Source: Actinocrispum wychmicini
GTDB lineage: Bacteria; Actinomycetota; Actinomycetes; Mycobacteriales; Pseudonocardiaceae
Length of the DNA stretch: 64,000 nucleotides
Direction of reading: 5' to 3'
Assembly: GCF_004345645.1 (NCBI RefSeq)
Contig: NZ_SLWS01000003.1
Span: 620,001-684,000 of the forward strand
Every line of letters starts with the position of its first letter. The first letter of the stretch is position 1. Positions 44,041 through 52,636 of the stretch are shown piece by piece. The notes beneath the pieces were generated by a model that worked only from the letters and a program-made list of their open reading frames with translations, had not been told where the DNA came from and did not search any database. Both the position numbers and the translations under genes were made by a program.

Positions 44041-44850
44041 GTGCACTCCCAGGACTACGGCCGCGACATCCTCGCCGGCAAGCCGAAACGGACCATCCCC
44101 GAACTGGCCGCCGAACCCGGCCTGGTGGTCGAGGACCCGGCCAGCGGGTTCTGCGGCGCGGTCGTGCGGATCGAGCACGGCACCGTCGTCCTGGAAGACC
44201 GGCACGGCAAGCACCGCGTGTTCCCGATGACCCCGGCCGGGTTCCTCGTCGACGGCCGGCCCGTCACCCTCACCCGCCCGGTCGCCACCCCCGCACCGGC
44301 GACCTCGGCCCGGTCGGCGTCCGGGTCGGTGAAGGTCGCGAACCTCAAGGCCCGCACCGCCCGCGACAGCCGGATCTGGGTCGAGGGCATCCACGACGCC
44401 GAACTCGTCGAACGCGTCTGGGGCCACGACCTGCGGGTCGAAGGCGTCGTGGTGGAACCGCTCGACGGGATCGACCACCTCGCCGAGGCGATCGCCGACT
44501 TCTCCACCGGCCCGGACCGCCGCCTCGGCGTCCTGGTCGACCACCTGGTGGCCGGCAGCAAGGAGTCCCGGATCGTCGCGGCCGTCACCGACCCGCACGT
44601 CCTGGTCACCGGCCACCCGTACGTCGACATCTGGCAGGCGGTGAAACCCGCGTCGCTCGGCATCCCGGCGTGGCCGGTCGTGCCGCGGGGCGTGCCGTGG
44701 AAGGAAGGGATCTGCGCCGCGCTCGGCTGGGGCGAACCCGCCGACGGCTGGCGCCGGGTCCTGGCCGGCGTGCGCGGCTTCCGGGACCTGGAGACCCCGC
44801 TCATCGGGTCGGTCGAACAATTGATCGACTTCGTGAGTTCCTTCGGGTGA
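44041..44850 (+). CDS. DUF3097 family protein
   Basis: The 269-residue protein shows QDYGRDILAGKPKR at the N-terminus and an SH3-like beta part (CGAVVRIEHGTVVLEDRHG). Further on come DSRIWVEGIHDAELVERVWGHDLRVEGVVVEPLDGIDHL and VLVDHLVAGSKESRI. The latter resembles a Toprim-like acidic core (EGxxDxxxV and LVDH), which is my reading and not an established annotation. It is conserved across actinobacteria and has no known role. It starts with GTG 44041. Confidence 0.9.
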   Translation: MHSQDYGRDILAGKPKRTIPELAAEPGLVVEDPASGFCGAVVRIEHGTVVLEDRHGKHRVFPMTPAGFLVDGRPVTLTRPVATPAPATSARSASGSVKVANLKARTARDSRIWVEGIHDAELVERVWGHDLRVEGVVVEPLDGIDHLAEAIADFSTGPDRRLGVLVDHLVAGSKESRIVAAVTDPHVLVTGHPYVDIWQAVKPASLGIPAWPVVPRGVPWKEGICAALGWGEPADGWRRVLAGVRGFRDLETPLIGSVEQLIDFVSSFG

Positions 44851-44883
44851 ACCCGGATCGGGGCGCGCTGAAACTCTGCCACG

Positions 44884-45315
44884 ATGGCGGGTGTGGCGGC
44901 CTGGATCGGGTGGTTGATCGGTGGGTTGATCCTGATCGCCGCGGAAGTCGCGTCCGGCACCCTGTGGCTGCTCATGATCGGCACGGGCGCGCTCGCCGCG
45001 TCGGTCGCCGCCGCGGTCACTGACAACCTCGTCGTCAGCACCGTCGTGTTCGCGGTCGCGTCCATCGCGCTCGCCGCCGGCATCCGGCCGATGCTGCACC
45101 GCCGCCTGCACGCCGGGCCCGAGGTGCGAACCAACACCCAGGCGCTGATCGGCGCCAAGGCCACCGTCGTCGGGCCGGGCCGGGTGAAGATCGGCGGTGA
45201 GGTCTGGTCCGCCCGCGCCGAACACCATCCCGACGACGAGGTGTTCCGGACCGGTGCGTCGGTGATCGTGGTGGAGATCTCCGGCGCGACCGCGGTCGTG
45301 GCGCCCGAGCCATGA
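44884..45315 (+). CDS. NfeD-family membrane protein
   Basis: The 143-residue protein has two or three membrane helices (residues about 5-75) followed by a C-terminal OB-fold domain: LIGAKATVVGPGRVKIGGEVWSARAE and VIVVEISGATAVV. NfeD proteins partner SPFH proteins, and the next gene is one, 67 bp downstream. The short type without the protease domain is present here. Confidence 0.92.
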   Translation: MAGVAAWIGWLIGGLILIAAEVASGTLWLLMIGTGALAASVAAAVTDNLVVSTVVFAVASIALAAGIRPMLHRRLHAGPEVRTNTQALIGAKATVVGPGRVKIGGEVWSARAEHHPDDEVFRTGASVIVVEISGATAVVAPEP

Positions 45316-45382
45316 CCGGCGACCTGGGCCGTCAGCGGGTACAACGGTGTTCAGTCCGCTCGGGAACGTGGAGGTTGATCAT

Positions 45383-46609
45383 TTGAACTCCGTCACGATC
45401 ATCGTCGTCGCGGTCATCGTCATCCTGGTGTTCACCATCGTGGTCAAGTCGATCCTGGTCATCCCGCAGGCGCAGGCCGCCGTGATCGAACGGCTCGGCC
45501 GGTTCACCAAGGTCGCCGAGCCCGGCCTGAACTTCCTGGCGCCGTTCGTCGACCGCGTCCGGGCCCGGATCGACCTGCGGGAACAAGTCGTGTCGTTCCC
45601 GCCGCAGCCCGTGATCACCGAGGACAACCTGACCGTCTCGATCGACACGGTCGTGTACTTCCAGGTCACCGACTCCCGGGCCGCGGTGTACGAGATCTCC
45701 AACTACATCGTCGGCGTCGAGCAGCTGGCCACCACCACGCTGCGCAACCTGGTCGGCGGGATGAGCCTCGAGCAGACCCTGACCAGCCGCGACGAGATCA
45801 ACAACCAGCTGCGGGGCGTGCTGGACGAGGCCACCGGCCGCTGGGGCATCCGGGTCGCCCGGGTGGAGCTCAAGGCGATCGACCCGCCACCGTCCATTCA
45901 GGACTCGATGGAGAAGCAGATGCGCGCCGACCGGGAGAAGCGCGCGATGATCCTCACCGCCGAAGGCCAACGCGAAGCGGCCATCAAGACCGCGGAAGGC
46001 CAGAAGCAGAGCCAGATCCTCGCCGCGGAAGGCGCCAAGCAGGCCGCGATCCTCGGCGCCGAGGCCGAACGCCAGTCCCGCATCCTGCGCGCCCAGGGTG
46101 AACGGGCCGCCCGTTACCTGCAGGCCCAAGGGCAGGCCAAGGCCATCGAGAAGGTCTTCACCGCGATCAAGGCCGGCAAGCCCACCCCGGAAGTGCTCGC
46201 CTACCAGTACCTGCAGACCCTGCCGCAGATGGCGCAAGGCGACGCGAACAAGGTGTGGCTGGTGCCGAGCGACTACGGCAAGGCCCTCGAAGGGTTCGCC
46301 AAGATGCTCGGCGCGCCCGGTGACGACGGCGTCTTCCGCTACGAACCGCCCAAAGAGGACGTCCCCCTGTCCAAACCGGAAGAGGACGACGAGGAGATCA
46401 AGGGCTGGTTCGACACCTCCTCCGACCCACGCGTCGCCGAAGCCGTCCGTGCCGCGGAAGCCGTGGCCCGCAAGGAAGTTCCCGGCCCGCTGCAGGTGCG
46501 CAGTGTGCCCAGCCGGCCGGTGAACCTCGCACCGGACCCCGCCGCCGCACCGCCCGGACCGGGTGTCGACCTGGCCGGGTCACCGGAGCTGTCCGACGAG
46601 AACCCCTGA
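45383..46609 (+). CDS. SPFH-domain (stomatin/paraslipin-like) protein
   Basis: A single N-terminal membrane helix is followed by the band-7 domain: VIERLGRFTKVAEPGLNFLAPFVDRV, TEDNLTVSIDTVVYFQVTD and LGGMSLEQTLTSR-like text. Then comes a long Ala/Glu/Gln-rich coiled coil (about 190-270) and a Pro-rich tail. These proteins oligomerise and organise membrane domains together with NfeD. TTG at 45383 is chosen because GGAGG lies 8 nt upstream; GTG 45347 has no such site. The stop is 2 bp from that of the convergent CGNR gene. Confidence 0.92.
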   Translation: MNSVTIIVVAVIVILVFTIVVKSILVIPQAQAAVIERLGRFTKVAEPGLNFLAPFVDRVRARIDLREQVVSFPPQPVITEDNLTVSIDTVVYFQVTDSRAAVYEISNYIVGVEQLATTTLRNLVGGMSLEQTLTSRDEINNQLRGVLDEATGRWGIRVARVELKAIDPPPSIQDSMEKQMRADREKRAMILTAEGQREAAIKTAEGQKQSQILAAEGAKQAAILGAEAERQSRILRAQGERAARYLQAQGQAKAIEKVFTAIKAGKPTPEVLAYQYLQTLPQMAQGDANKVWLVPSDYGKALEGFAKMLGAPGDDGVFRYEPPKEDVPLSKPEEDDEEIKGWFDTSSDPRVAEAVRAAEAVARKEVPGPLQVRSVPSRPVNLAPDPAAAPPGPGVDLAGSPELSDENP

Positions 46610-46611
46610 CG

Positions 46612-47139
46612 TCACACCCGCGCGCGTGACCTGTGGTCGGCCACATGCACCCGGGTCGCGCAGCGCGTCGAGCAGAACCGGCGGCGACCGTTGCGGGACG
46701 TGTCCACGTAGGCCGTGTCGCAACCGTCGTTGGCGCACCGCCCCAACCGCGCCGGGTCCATCGCGAGCACGTGCGCGATGCCCGCGGCGGTGAACGCCCT
46801 GGTGCGGGTCACCTGGTCGGCGTCTTCGGGCGCGTAGTGGATGTGCGGCGCGCGGCCGTCGTGCCGGGAGATGAACGGCCGGCTGGCCGTGTCGCGCAGC
46901 AACCCGTTCACCACGTCCACCAAGCGATCGAGATCACGTTCGCCGAACGCGGGGGAGAGGCGCTCACCCCACGCCAGGATCTCGACCGCCTCGGCCGCCG
47001 TGACCGTGGTCCAGGCCCGGTTGTGACTCTCGAACATGGCCGTGACCAGGTCTTTCGCGTCCTCCGGATGCACGTGCCGGCTGTTGACGATGGTCGCGGC
47101 CAGTTCCGCCGCCGGCCCGCCGTAAGGGTTGAAGTGCAT
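46612..47139 (-). CDS. CGNR zinc-finger protein (ABATE domain)
   Basis: The 175-residue protein has an N-terminal helical ABATE-type domain and a C-terminal CGNR-type zinc finger: RCANDGCDTAYVDTSRNGRRRFCSTRCATRVHVADHR. The family is thought to bind nucleic acid and act in transcription, often as a stress regulator; this is general family knowledge. The ATG is 26 bp from the GTG of a divergent zinc-ribbon gene, so both messages are nearly leaderless. Confidence 0.9.
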   Translation of the reverse strand: MHFNPYGGPAAELAATIVNSRHVHPEDAKDLVTAMFESHNRAWTTVTAAEAVEILAWGERLSPAFGERDLDRLVDVVNGLLRDTASRPFISRHDGRAPHIHYAPEDADQVTRTRAFTAAGIAHVLAMDPARLGRCANDGCDTAYVDTSRNGRRRFCSTRCATRVHVADHRSRARV

Positions 47140-47164
47140 TAGGTCATTACATCACGCTGGAGTC

Positions 47165-47320
47165 GTGACCACATGCCCCCACTGCGCCTGGCCCGTCCGC
47201 GACCTGCCCGCCGAACGTCACCGCACCTCCGAGGGAGTCGTCGACTACCGGCGATGTGTCTGCGGCAGCTGGATCGTGCTCGTCGAGAAGACCCTCACCG
47301 CCGTGGTGGCCGCCGAATAA
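47165..47320 (+). CDS. small zinc-ribbon protein
   Basis: This 51-residue protein contains TCPHCAWPV and RCVCGSWIV, two CxC/CxxC half-sites of a zinc ribbon, and ends in a hydrophobic VEKTLTAVVAAE. GTG 47165 is preferred because the upstream ATG frame adds sequence antisense to the CGNR promoter. It is probably a nucleic-acid or protein adaptor; no function can be given. Confidence 0.6.
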   Translation: MTTCPHCAWPVRDLPAERHRTSEGVVDYRRCVCGSWIVLVEKTLTAVVAAE

Positions 47321-47389
47321 CGTTGCTCCAATGGTGCATATGACTGAATGCTGTATGGTCGAAAGTGACTTTGACCAGATGGGATTCAG

Positions 47390-47836
47390 GTGGATCAGAT
47401 CGACCGGGCCATCATCGGCCATCTTCAGCACGACGCCACCACCCCGTACACGGCACTCGGGGACGCCGTCGGGCTGTCCGCCGCCGCCGCGCACGAACGC
47501 GTCCGCAAGCTCCGCGACAACGGGGTGATCCGCGCCACCACCGTCGACGTCGACCCCGCCCTGATCGGCCGGGACGTCCTGGCGTACGTGCAGATCGAGG
47601 CCGACGAATGGATGGGCGGCGCCGACACCGCCGAAGCGCTGCGCGCCCTGCCCTGGATCCAGGAGGCCCACATCATCGCCGGCACCGCGTCGATCCTGGT
47701 GAAGGTCCGCGCCACCAGCACACGGGACCTGCAGAACGCCCTCAAACGCGTCTACGACATCCCCGGCGTCACCGGCACCGACACCACCGTCGTGCTGGAG
47801 ACCTTCTTCGAGCGCCCGGTGTACCCCCATGACTGA
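47390..47836 (+). CDS. Lrp/AsnC-family regulator
   Basis: The 148-residue regulator has an N-terminal winged helix (MDQIDRAIIGHLQHDATTPYTALGDAVGLSAAAAHERVRKLRDNGVI) and a RAM effector domain (about 65-145) that forms dimers or octamers and binds amino acids. GTG 47390. Its stop overlaps the nudC start by 8 bp, so the two are co-translated. The amino acid sensed is unknown. Confidence 0.9.
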   Translation: MDQIDRAIIGHLQHDATTPYTALGDAVGLSAAAAHERVRKLRDNGVIRATTVDVDPALIGRDVLAYVQIEADEWMGGADTAEALRALPWIQEAHIIAGTASILVKVRATSTRDLQNALKRVYDIPGVTGTDTTVVLETFFERPVYPHD

Positions 47837-48623
47837 CCTCACCTACAACGGCCTCGCCCTCGACCGGGTCCCACACCTGCGGGCCGACAGCGCCTGGGTC
47901 GACCGCCAACTCGCCCGCCCCGACGCCCGCGTCATCCCGTTCTGCCGCGACCGGATCCTCGACACCCGCGCCGAACCCACCGACACCACCGTCTTCCTGG
48001 GACTCGACGGCGACACCCCGGTGTTCGCCACCGAACTGCCCGAACCGGCGGGCGAGGCCCGTGACCTCCGCGCCGTCGTCACCACCCTGGACCCGGCCGA
48101 AGCCGCCACCTTCGCCTACGCCCGCGGCATGCTCCACTGGACTCGCCACCAACAGTTCTGCGGCACCTGCGGCAGCCCCACCACAGCCCGCGACGGCGGC
48201 CACGTCCGCGCCTGCCGACACTGCGACAAACTCCACTTCCCCCGCGTCGAACCCGCCGTGATCGTCCTCGTCACCTGGCAGGACACCTGTCTACTGGCGC
48301 GGCACCACAACGCCACTGGTTACTCCACCCTCGCCGGTTTCGTCGAACCAGGGGAGAGCCTCGAAGAGACGGTCCACCGCGAAATCCGCGAAGAAGCCGG
48401 CGTCACCCTCGCCGCCGTGCGCTACCAGGCCTCCCAGACCTGGCCCTTCCCGGCCGGCCTGATGATCGGCTACCACGCCACCGCCGCCACCCCGGACATC
48501 CACGTCGACGGCCGCGAACTCGACGACGCCCGCTGGTTCACCCCCGACGAAGTCCGCGCCATGCCGCAAAGCCGCACCGACTCGATCGAACACTTCCTGG
48601 TGAGCCACTGGCTCACCGGTTGA
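47829..48623 (+). CDS. nudC: NAD(+) diphosphatase / RNA decapping nudix enzyme NudC
   Basis: NudC hydrolyses NAD(H) and removes NAD caps from RNA. The 264-residue protein has the zinc ribbon FCGTCGSP...CRHCDKLHFPR, then the Nudix box GFVEPGESLEETVHREIREEAGV (GX5EX7REUXEEXGU intact). The NudC-specific motif SQPWPFP appears as SQTWPFP, a Pro-to-Thr change. It is coupled to an AsnC regulator upstream, an unusual partner that may suggest amino-acid-linked control. Confidence 0.93.
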   Translation: MTDLTYNGLALDRVPHLRADSAWVDRQLARPDARVIPFCRDRILDTRAEPTDTTVFLGLDGDTPVFATELPEPAGEARDLRAVVTTLDPAEAATFAYARGMLHWTRHQQFCGTCGSPTTARDGGHVRACRHCDKLHFPRVEPAVIVLVTWQDTCLLARHHNATGYSTLAGFVEPGESLEETVHREIREEAGVTLAAVRYQASQTWPFPAGLMIGYHATAATPDIHVDGRELDDARWFTPDEVRAMPQSRTDSIEHFLVSHWLTG

Positions 48624-48677
48624 GTGCCGGTCCCGCCCTGGGTCCGGCCGCCACTCCGGACCCAGGGCTGCCCACCG

Positions 48678-49652
48678 TCACGCCACCAGGACGACCTTCC
48701 CGACCGTTTCCCGCGCCTCCAGCGCCCGATGTGCCTCGGCCGCCTTCGCCAGCGGGAACGTCGACGTCAACGGCCGCAACTCGCCGCGACCGGCCGCCGC
48801 CAGTGACAACGTCTCGAAGTCCCGCACCCCTCCCGGCCGGGCCATGATGCGCGGCCCGATCGCCGCGGTGGCCGACACGCCCCGCGTGAACAGGTCCGCC
48901 GTCGTGATCTTCGTGAAGTCGAACCCACCTGACGCGCCGTACAGCACGATCCGACCGCCGGGCGCCAACAACTCGAACGCCTGCCGCCCCGACTCGCCAC
49001 CCACGCCGTCCAACACCAACGTCACCGGCCGCTCCACCCGCTGCGGCCAGTCCGGCACCCGGTAGTCCACCGCCACGTCCGCGCCCAACCCACGCACCAA
49101 CTCCACCTTCTCCGCACCGCCCGCCAACCCCACCACGAACGCGCCCGCGTTCTTCGCCGCCTGCACCAACAGACTGCCCATGCCACCCGCGGCCGCCGAC
49201 ACCAACACCACGTCGTCCGCCCGCACCTGCGCGACGTCCAACACCGCGAACACCGTCCGGCCGGTCCCGATCATCGCCACCGCGTCCGCAAAGGACAGAT
49301 CCGGCGGGATCTCGTGCAACGACGCCACATTCGCCACCACCGACTCCGCGTAGCCACCACTGGCCTGCCCCAGGTGCGCCACCACCCGCCGGCCCGACCA
49401 CTCCGCTGGCACGTCGGCACCCAGCACGTCCACGACCCCCGCCACCTCCCGGCCCGGCGTCATCGGCAGTGCGGGCAGCGGGAACGGCCCGCCTTCGACA
49501 CCACGGCGGATCGTCGTGTCGATCAGATGCACCCCGGCCGCCGCGACCGCGACCCGCACCTGCCCCGGGCCGGGAACCGGGGCGCGCACCTCCTCGAACA
49601 GCAGTTTCTCCGCGGGACCGAACTCGTACTGCCGAATCGCATGGCTCGTCAT
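48678..49652 (-). CDS. zinc-free medium-chain oxidoreductase (quinone reductase type)
   Basis: The 324-residue protein opens with MTSHAIRQYEFGPAEKLLFEEV and has GREVAGVVDVLGADV and the nucleotide-binding motif VLVSAAAGGMGSLLVQAAKNAG. No structural-zinc cysteines are seen, so it is an NADPH:quinone reductase-like member. ATG 49652 is chosen over the upstream 49673 start, which has no ribosome site. It is a paralogue in fold of the gene at 10.5 kb, not a close copy. Confidence 0.9.
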   Translation of the reverse strand: MTSHAIRQYEFGPAEKLLFEEVRAPVPGPGQVRVAVAAAGVHLIDTTIRRGVEGGPFPLPALPMTPGREVAGVVDVLGADVPAEWSGRRVVAHLGQASGGYAESVVANVASLHEIPPDLSFADAVAMIGTGRTVFAVLDVAQVRADDVVLVSAAAGGMGSLLVQAAKNAGAFVVGLAGGAEKVELVRGLGADVAVDYRVPDWPQRVERPVTLVLDGVGGESGRQAFELLAPGGRIVLYGASGGFDFTKITTADLFTRGVSATAAIGPRIMARPGGVRDFETLSLAAAGRGELRPLTSTFPLAKAAEAHRALEARETVGKVVLVA

Positions 49653-49685
49653 GAGCACACCCTGCAACCTCAACCTAGGTCGAGG

Positions 49686-50975
49686 TCAATTCCGGTAGGG
49701 CGCCTTCGCGGCCTTCGCCGCGGTCAGGAACGCACCCTTGTTCTTCGGCCAGAACAAGCTGTCCACACACGAGTACTGCGGCAGGAACCCGCCGCACGAC
49801 CCACTGCTGCCGCCGACCTCGATGGTGTAGCTGGCGATCCCCAGGTTGCCGTACGTGAAGTCGTCCGTCGTCCCGGTCGTGTCACCCTCGGCCAACACCG
49901 TGTACCCGTTGAACGCGGCCATCCTGTCGCCCAACGCCTTCAACCCGGCGGCGTTCGGGTTCGGATCCCACGTCCAGCCCCACGGCGGCATGATCTCGTT
50001 GCCGTAGCTGTGCAACGTCAACATCACACCCATCGTCGTCACCGGCGCCGGATCCGTGTCCCCAGGACCCCGCTGGTCGGCGAACAACGCCTTGAAGAAC
50101 GCCTCCATCGCCTTGGTCTCCGGCTCGGAACCGGCCGACGGACCCTGATACGTCTCACCACACCGCGACGTCCCCGCGCCACCCCACTTGAACGTGGAGT
50201 TCCGGTTCAGGTCCACCCCGTAGCTCGGCGTCGAACACGACGCACCGGTGTTGTCCGCGTTCTTGCGTTGCAGCAACGGCTGATTACCGCCGGACGCCAC
50301 GATGTCCACCCCGTCCGGGTTGACGATCGGCACCACCCACAGCTCGGTGGTGTCCAGCAACGACGTCACCTCCGGGTCGGACCCGTACCCCGACGTGACG
50401 TAGTCGATCCACCGCCACGCCAACTCACCGGTCGCCAGCTCCCGCGCGTGGATCTGCGCCATCATCGCCATCCGCGGCTTGGTCGAGTTCGGGGTCAACG
50501 CGCAGTCGCCCGCCTGCTTCTTCGTGACGCACAGGGCCTTGATGTCGTGCCCACCCGACCCGCGGGTCTTCCGCCAGCTGTCCCCGATGTCGACCACCTG
50601 CGTCAACGCCGGCCGCGCGGCCGCCACGTCAGCCAGGTGCTTCTCGTGCTCGGCCGCGGTGTGGTAGCCGCCGTAGAACGTCGCCAGATCCGCCCGCTGG
50701 GCCGTCGCCGGCACCGGCTTGTACACCGTGTCGACCTGCCGCGGCCGGTACCCCAACGCCCGGACCCGGTCCGCCACCCCCTGGTCACCCACTACCAAAC
50801 CATGATCGACATCGAAACCCGCGGCGGTGAGTTCCGCCGCGGCGGCCCCGTCGACCCGCCACAGGTACGGCTGAGTGTCCGGCTCGGCCGCCGTCGACAC
50901 GCCAGCCAGGACGGCGGGCAGCAGAACCGCGACGGCGAGAGCACCCAAAAGGGACTTAGCGCGCAGGGAGTCCAT
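49686..50975 (-). CDS. secreted M14 zinc carboxypeptidase
   Basis: A signal peptide ends near AGVSTAAEPD. The 429-residue protein has a short propeptide-like region (to about 110) and the carboxypeptidase domain with the zinc motif QIHARELAT (HxxE) and the third ligand His in MLTLHSYGNEI. Further landmarks are NPDGVD, DLNRNSTFKWGG and the catalytic Glu in YTIEVGG. It resembles carboxypeptidase T-like enzymes of soil actinomycetes, which release C-terminal residues outside the cell. ATG 50975 is used; the in-frame ATG 51005 only lengthens the signal peptide. Single gene. Confidence 0.92.
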   Translation of the reverse strand: MDSLRAKSLLGALAVAVLLPAVLAGVSTAAEPDTQPYLWRVDGAAAAELTAAGFDVDHGLVVGDQGVADRVRALGYRPRQVDTVYKPVPATAQRADLATFYGGYHTAAEHEKHLADVAAARPALTQVVDIGDSWRKTRGSGGHDIKALCVTKKQAGDCALTPNSTKPRMAMMAQIHARELATGELAWRWIDYVTSGYGSDPEVTSLLDTTELWVVPIVNPDGVDIVASGGNQPLLQRKNADNTGASCSTPSYGVDLNRNSTFKWGGAGTSRCGETYQGPSAGSEPETKAMEAFFKALFADQRGPGDTDPAPVTTMGVMLTLHSYGNEIMPPWGWTWDPNPNAAGLKALGDRMAAFNGYTVLAEGDTTGTTDDFTYGNLGIASYTIEVGGSSGSCGGFLPQYSCVDSLFWPKNKGAFLTAAKAAKAPYRN

Positions 50976-51066
50976 GGAGTGAGTATCCGGTGGCATACCG
51001 ACCATTGAAACCTACGAAGGGTGGACACCCCGCGACGCTGCGTGTCGGCGTGTCCGGCCAGCCCGA

Positions 51067-51435
51067 TCAGCTCCCGGTCAACCGCGCCGCATGATCCGTC
51101 TCATCGGCGGCGACAGGGGAGGCCGCATCGTCCAGCAGCCGCCACGTCGCCGTCGCCCCCTCCGGCGTGACCAGACGACCCGCACCCAATGCGGCACCGA
51201 TCCGCTCCCGCACCACGGACTCGTCACCAGGTTCGGCCGCGAACAAGATCCGCAGCCGAACCTGGTCACCGTCCCGGGTCACCCCCGTGTGGTGCGCCGC
51301 GAGCGGACAAGGCGGCTCATGCGCCCAATCACCGCACAACGCCACCGTCACGGCGCCACCAGGAGCCCTGACATCTTCCTCCGGAGTCATCGCCAATACC
51401 GCGTCGTGCGCGAAAGCCTGTCGCATACCAACCAT
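51067..51435 (-). CDS. hypothetical protein
   Basis: About 122 residues: MRQAFAHDAVLAMTPEEDVRAPGGAVTVALCGDW near the start, a conserved-looking HEPPCPLAAHHTG segment with several His and Cys, then a mixed alpha/beta part rich in Glu and Arg. ATG 51426 is an equal alternative start. It lies 10 bp downstream of the epoxide hydrolase, so the two are probably co-transcribed. No family recognised. Confidence 0.55.
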   Translation of the reverse strand: MVGMRQAFAHDAVLAMTPEEDVRAPGGAVTVALCGDWAHEPPCPLAAHHTGVTRDGDQVRLRILFAAEPGDESVVRERIGAALGAGRLVTPEGATATWRLLDDAASPVAADETDHAARLTGS

Positions 51436-51445
51436 TGTTCCCGCG

Positions 51446-52573
51446 CTAGCGCACCTTGTCGAAGAACGCCCGAATATCCCTGGCATGCGCGTCCGGGACC
51501 TCCATGGCCACGAAATGGTTGCCAGGATTGCTCTGCGGCCAGTGAATGACCTTGTTGTGCCGCTCAGCCAGCCGACGAATCGCCGGCGGCCCGTGATACA
51601 CACCGGTCGGCACCAGGCTCTGCCCCTCCGGCCAACGGAACGCCGTGTTGCCGTACATGAACCACGACGACGTCCCCGACGTCCCGGTGAACCAGTACAC
51701 CGTGATGTTGGTCAGGATCAGGTCACGGTCGATCGCCTGCTCCGGCAGATCCGTCATCGGCGTGAACTCCTGGAACTTCTGCATCATCCAACCCAGCAGA
51801 GCGACAGGGGAGTCGTGCCAACCATAAGTGAACGTCTGCGGCGCCACCCGCAGCAACGTGTGATGGTCCACGCTCGAACCACCCCACTGCTGCATCATCT
51901 CGTACAACGACCGCTCGTCCTCGGTCAACTCCGGCACATCCTGCTCGGTCGGGAAACCCAGCCCACCGTCGATGTGCACACCCACCACACGCTCCGGCGC
52001 GACCTTCGCCAACGCCGGCGTCACGTACGCGCCGAGATCCCCGCCCTGCGCGCCATACCGCTCGTAACCCAACCGCCGCATCAACTCCGCCCACATCCGC
52101 GCCACCTGCTCAACCCCGAAACCGGCCCGCTCCGGCGCCGCCGAGAACCCGAACCCCGGCACCGACGGCACCACCACATGGAAAGCCTGCGCCGGGTCAC
52201 CGCCGTGCGCACGAGGATCGGTCAGCGGACCGATCAGGTCGAGGAACTCGACCACCGAGTTCGGCCAGCCATGGGTCAGGATCAGCGGCAACGCGTCCGG
52301 CTCGGGGGAGCGCACATGCAGGAAGTGCACATCCAACCCATCGATCTCGGTGACGAACTGCGGAAACTCGTTCAACCGCGCCTCGAACACCCGCCAGTCG
52401 TACCCGTCGCGCCAGTACTCCGCGAGCTCCCGCAGGTAGCCGACCGGCACACCCCGGCTCCAGCCATCGCCGGGCAACTGACCCGGCCACCGGGCGTTGC
52501 CCAACCTGGCCCGCAGGTCATCCAGGTCGGACTGGGGGATCTCGATGCGGAAAGGCCTGATCTGTTCGCTCAT
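51446..52573 (-). CDS. epoxide hydrolase (alpha/beta hydrolase with EHN domain)
   Basis: The 375-residue enzyme begins with the epoxide-hydrolase N-terminal domain (IRPFRIEIPQSDLDDLRARL, WPGQLPGDGWSRGVPVGYL). The hydrolase core follows, with the oxyanion loop LTHGWPNSVVEF and the nucleophile Asp in GAQGGDLGAY. Lid tyrosines lie in YWFTGTSGTSSWFMY and the catalytic His in NPGNHFVAMEVP. The frame upstream of ATG 52573 overlaps the divergent regulator and is not used. A dyad lies between the two genes. Confidence 0.92.
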   Translation of the reverse strand: MSEQIRPFRIEIPQSDLDDLRARLGNARWPGQLPGDGWSRGVPVGYLRELAEYWRDGYDWRVFEARLNEFPQFVTEIDGLDVHFLHVRSPEPDALPLILTHGWPNSVVEFLDLIGPLTDPRAHGGDPAQAFHVVVPSVPGFGFSAAPERAGFGVEQVARMWAELMRRLGYERYGAQGGDLGAYVTPALAKVAPERVVGVHIDGGLGFPTEQDVPELTEDERSLYEMMQQWGGSSVDHHTLLRVAPQTFTYGWHDSPVALLGWMMQKFQEFTPMTDLPEQAIDRDLILTNITVYWFTGTSGTSSWFMYGNTAFRWPEGQSLVPTGVYHGPPAIRRLAERHNKVIHWPQSNPGNHFVAMEVPDAHARDIRAFFDKVR

Positions 52574-52592
52574 GACGATGACCGTAACCACC

Positions 52593-52617
52593 ATGTAGGT
52601 CAGAACATGTCCTACAT
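52593..52617. promoter_or_regulatory. operator between epoxide hydrolase and WYL regulator
   Basis: ATGTAGG (52593-52599) and CCTACAT (52611-52617) form a perfect 7-bp dyad with an 11-bp spacer in the short gap between divergent genes, 20 bp from the hydrolase ATG. It covers an in-frame ATG at 52607 of the regulator, arguing that the regulator starts later, at GTG 52637. Confidence 0.6.
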
Positions 52618-52636
52618 CGATGGCATTCTTGACCAC

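Noticed and set aside
51167..52606. Plus-strand extension of the WYL regulator frame
   Set aside because: Antisense to the epoxide hydrolase and hypothetical genes; the regulator's own domain begins at the short N-terminus after 52607.
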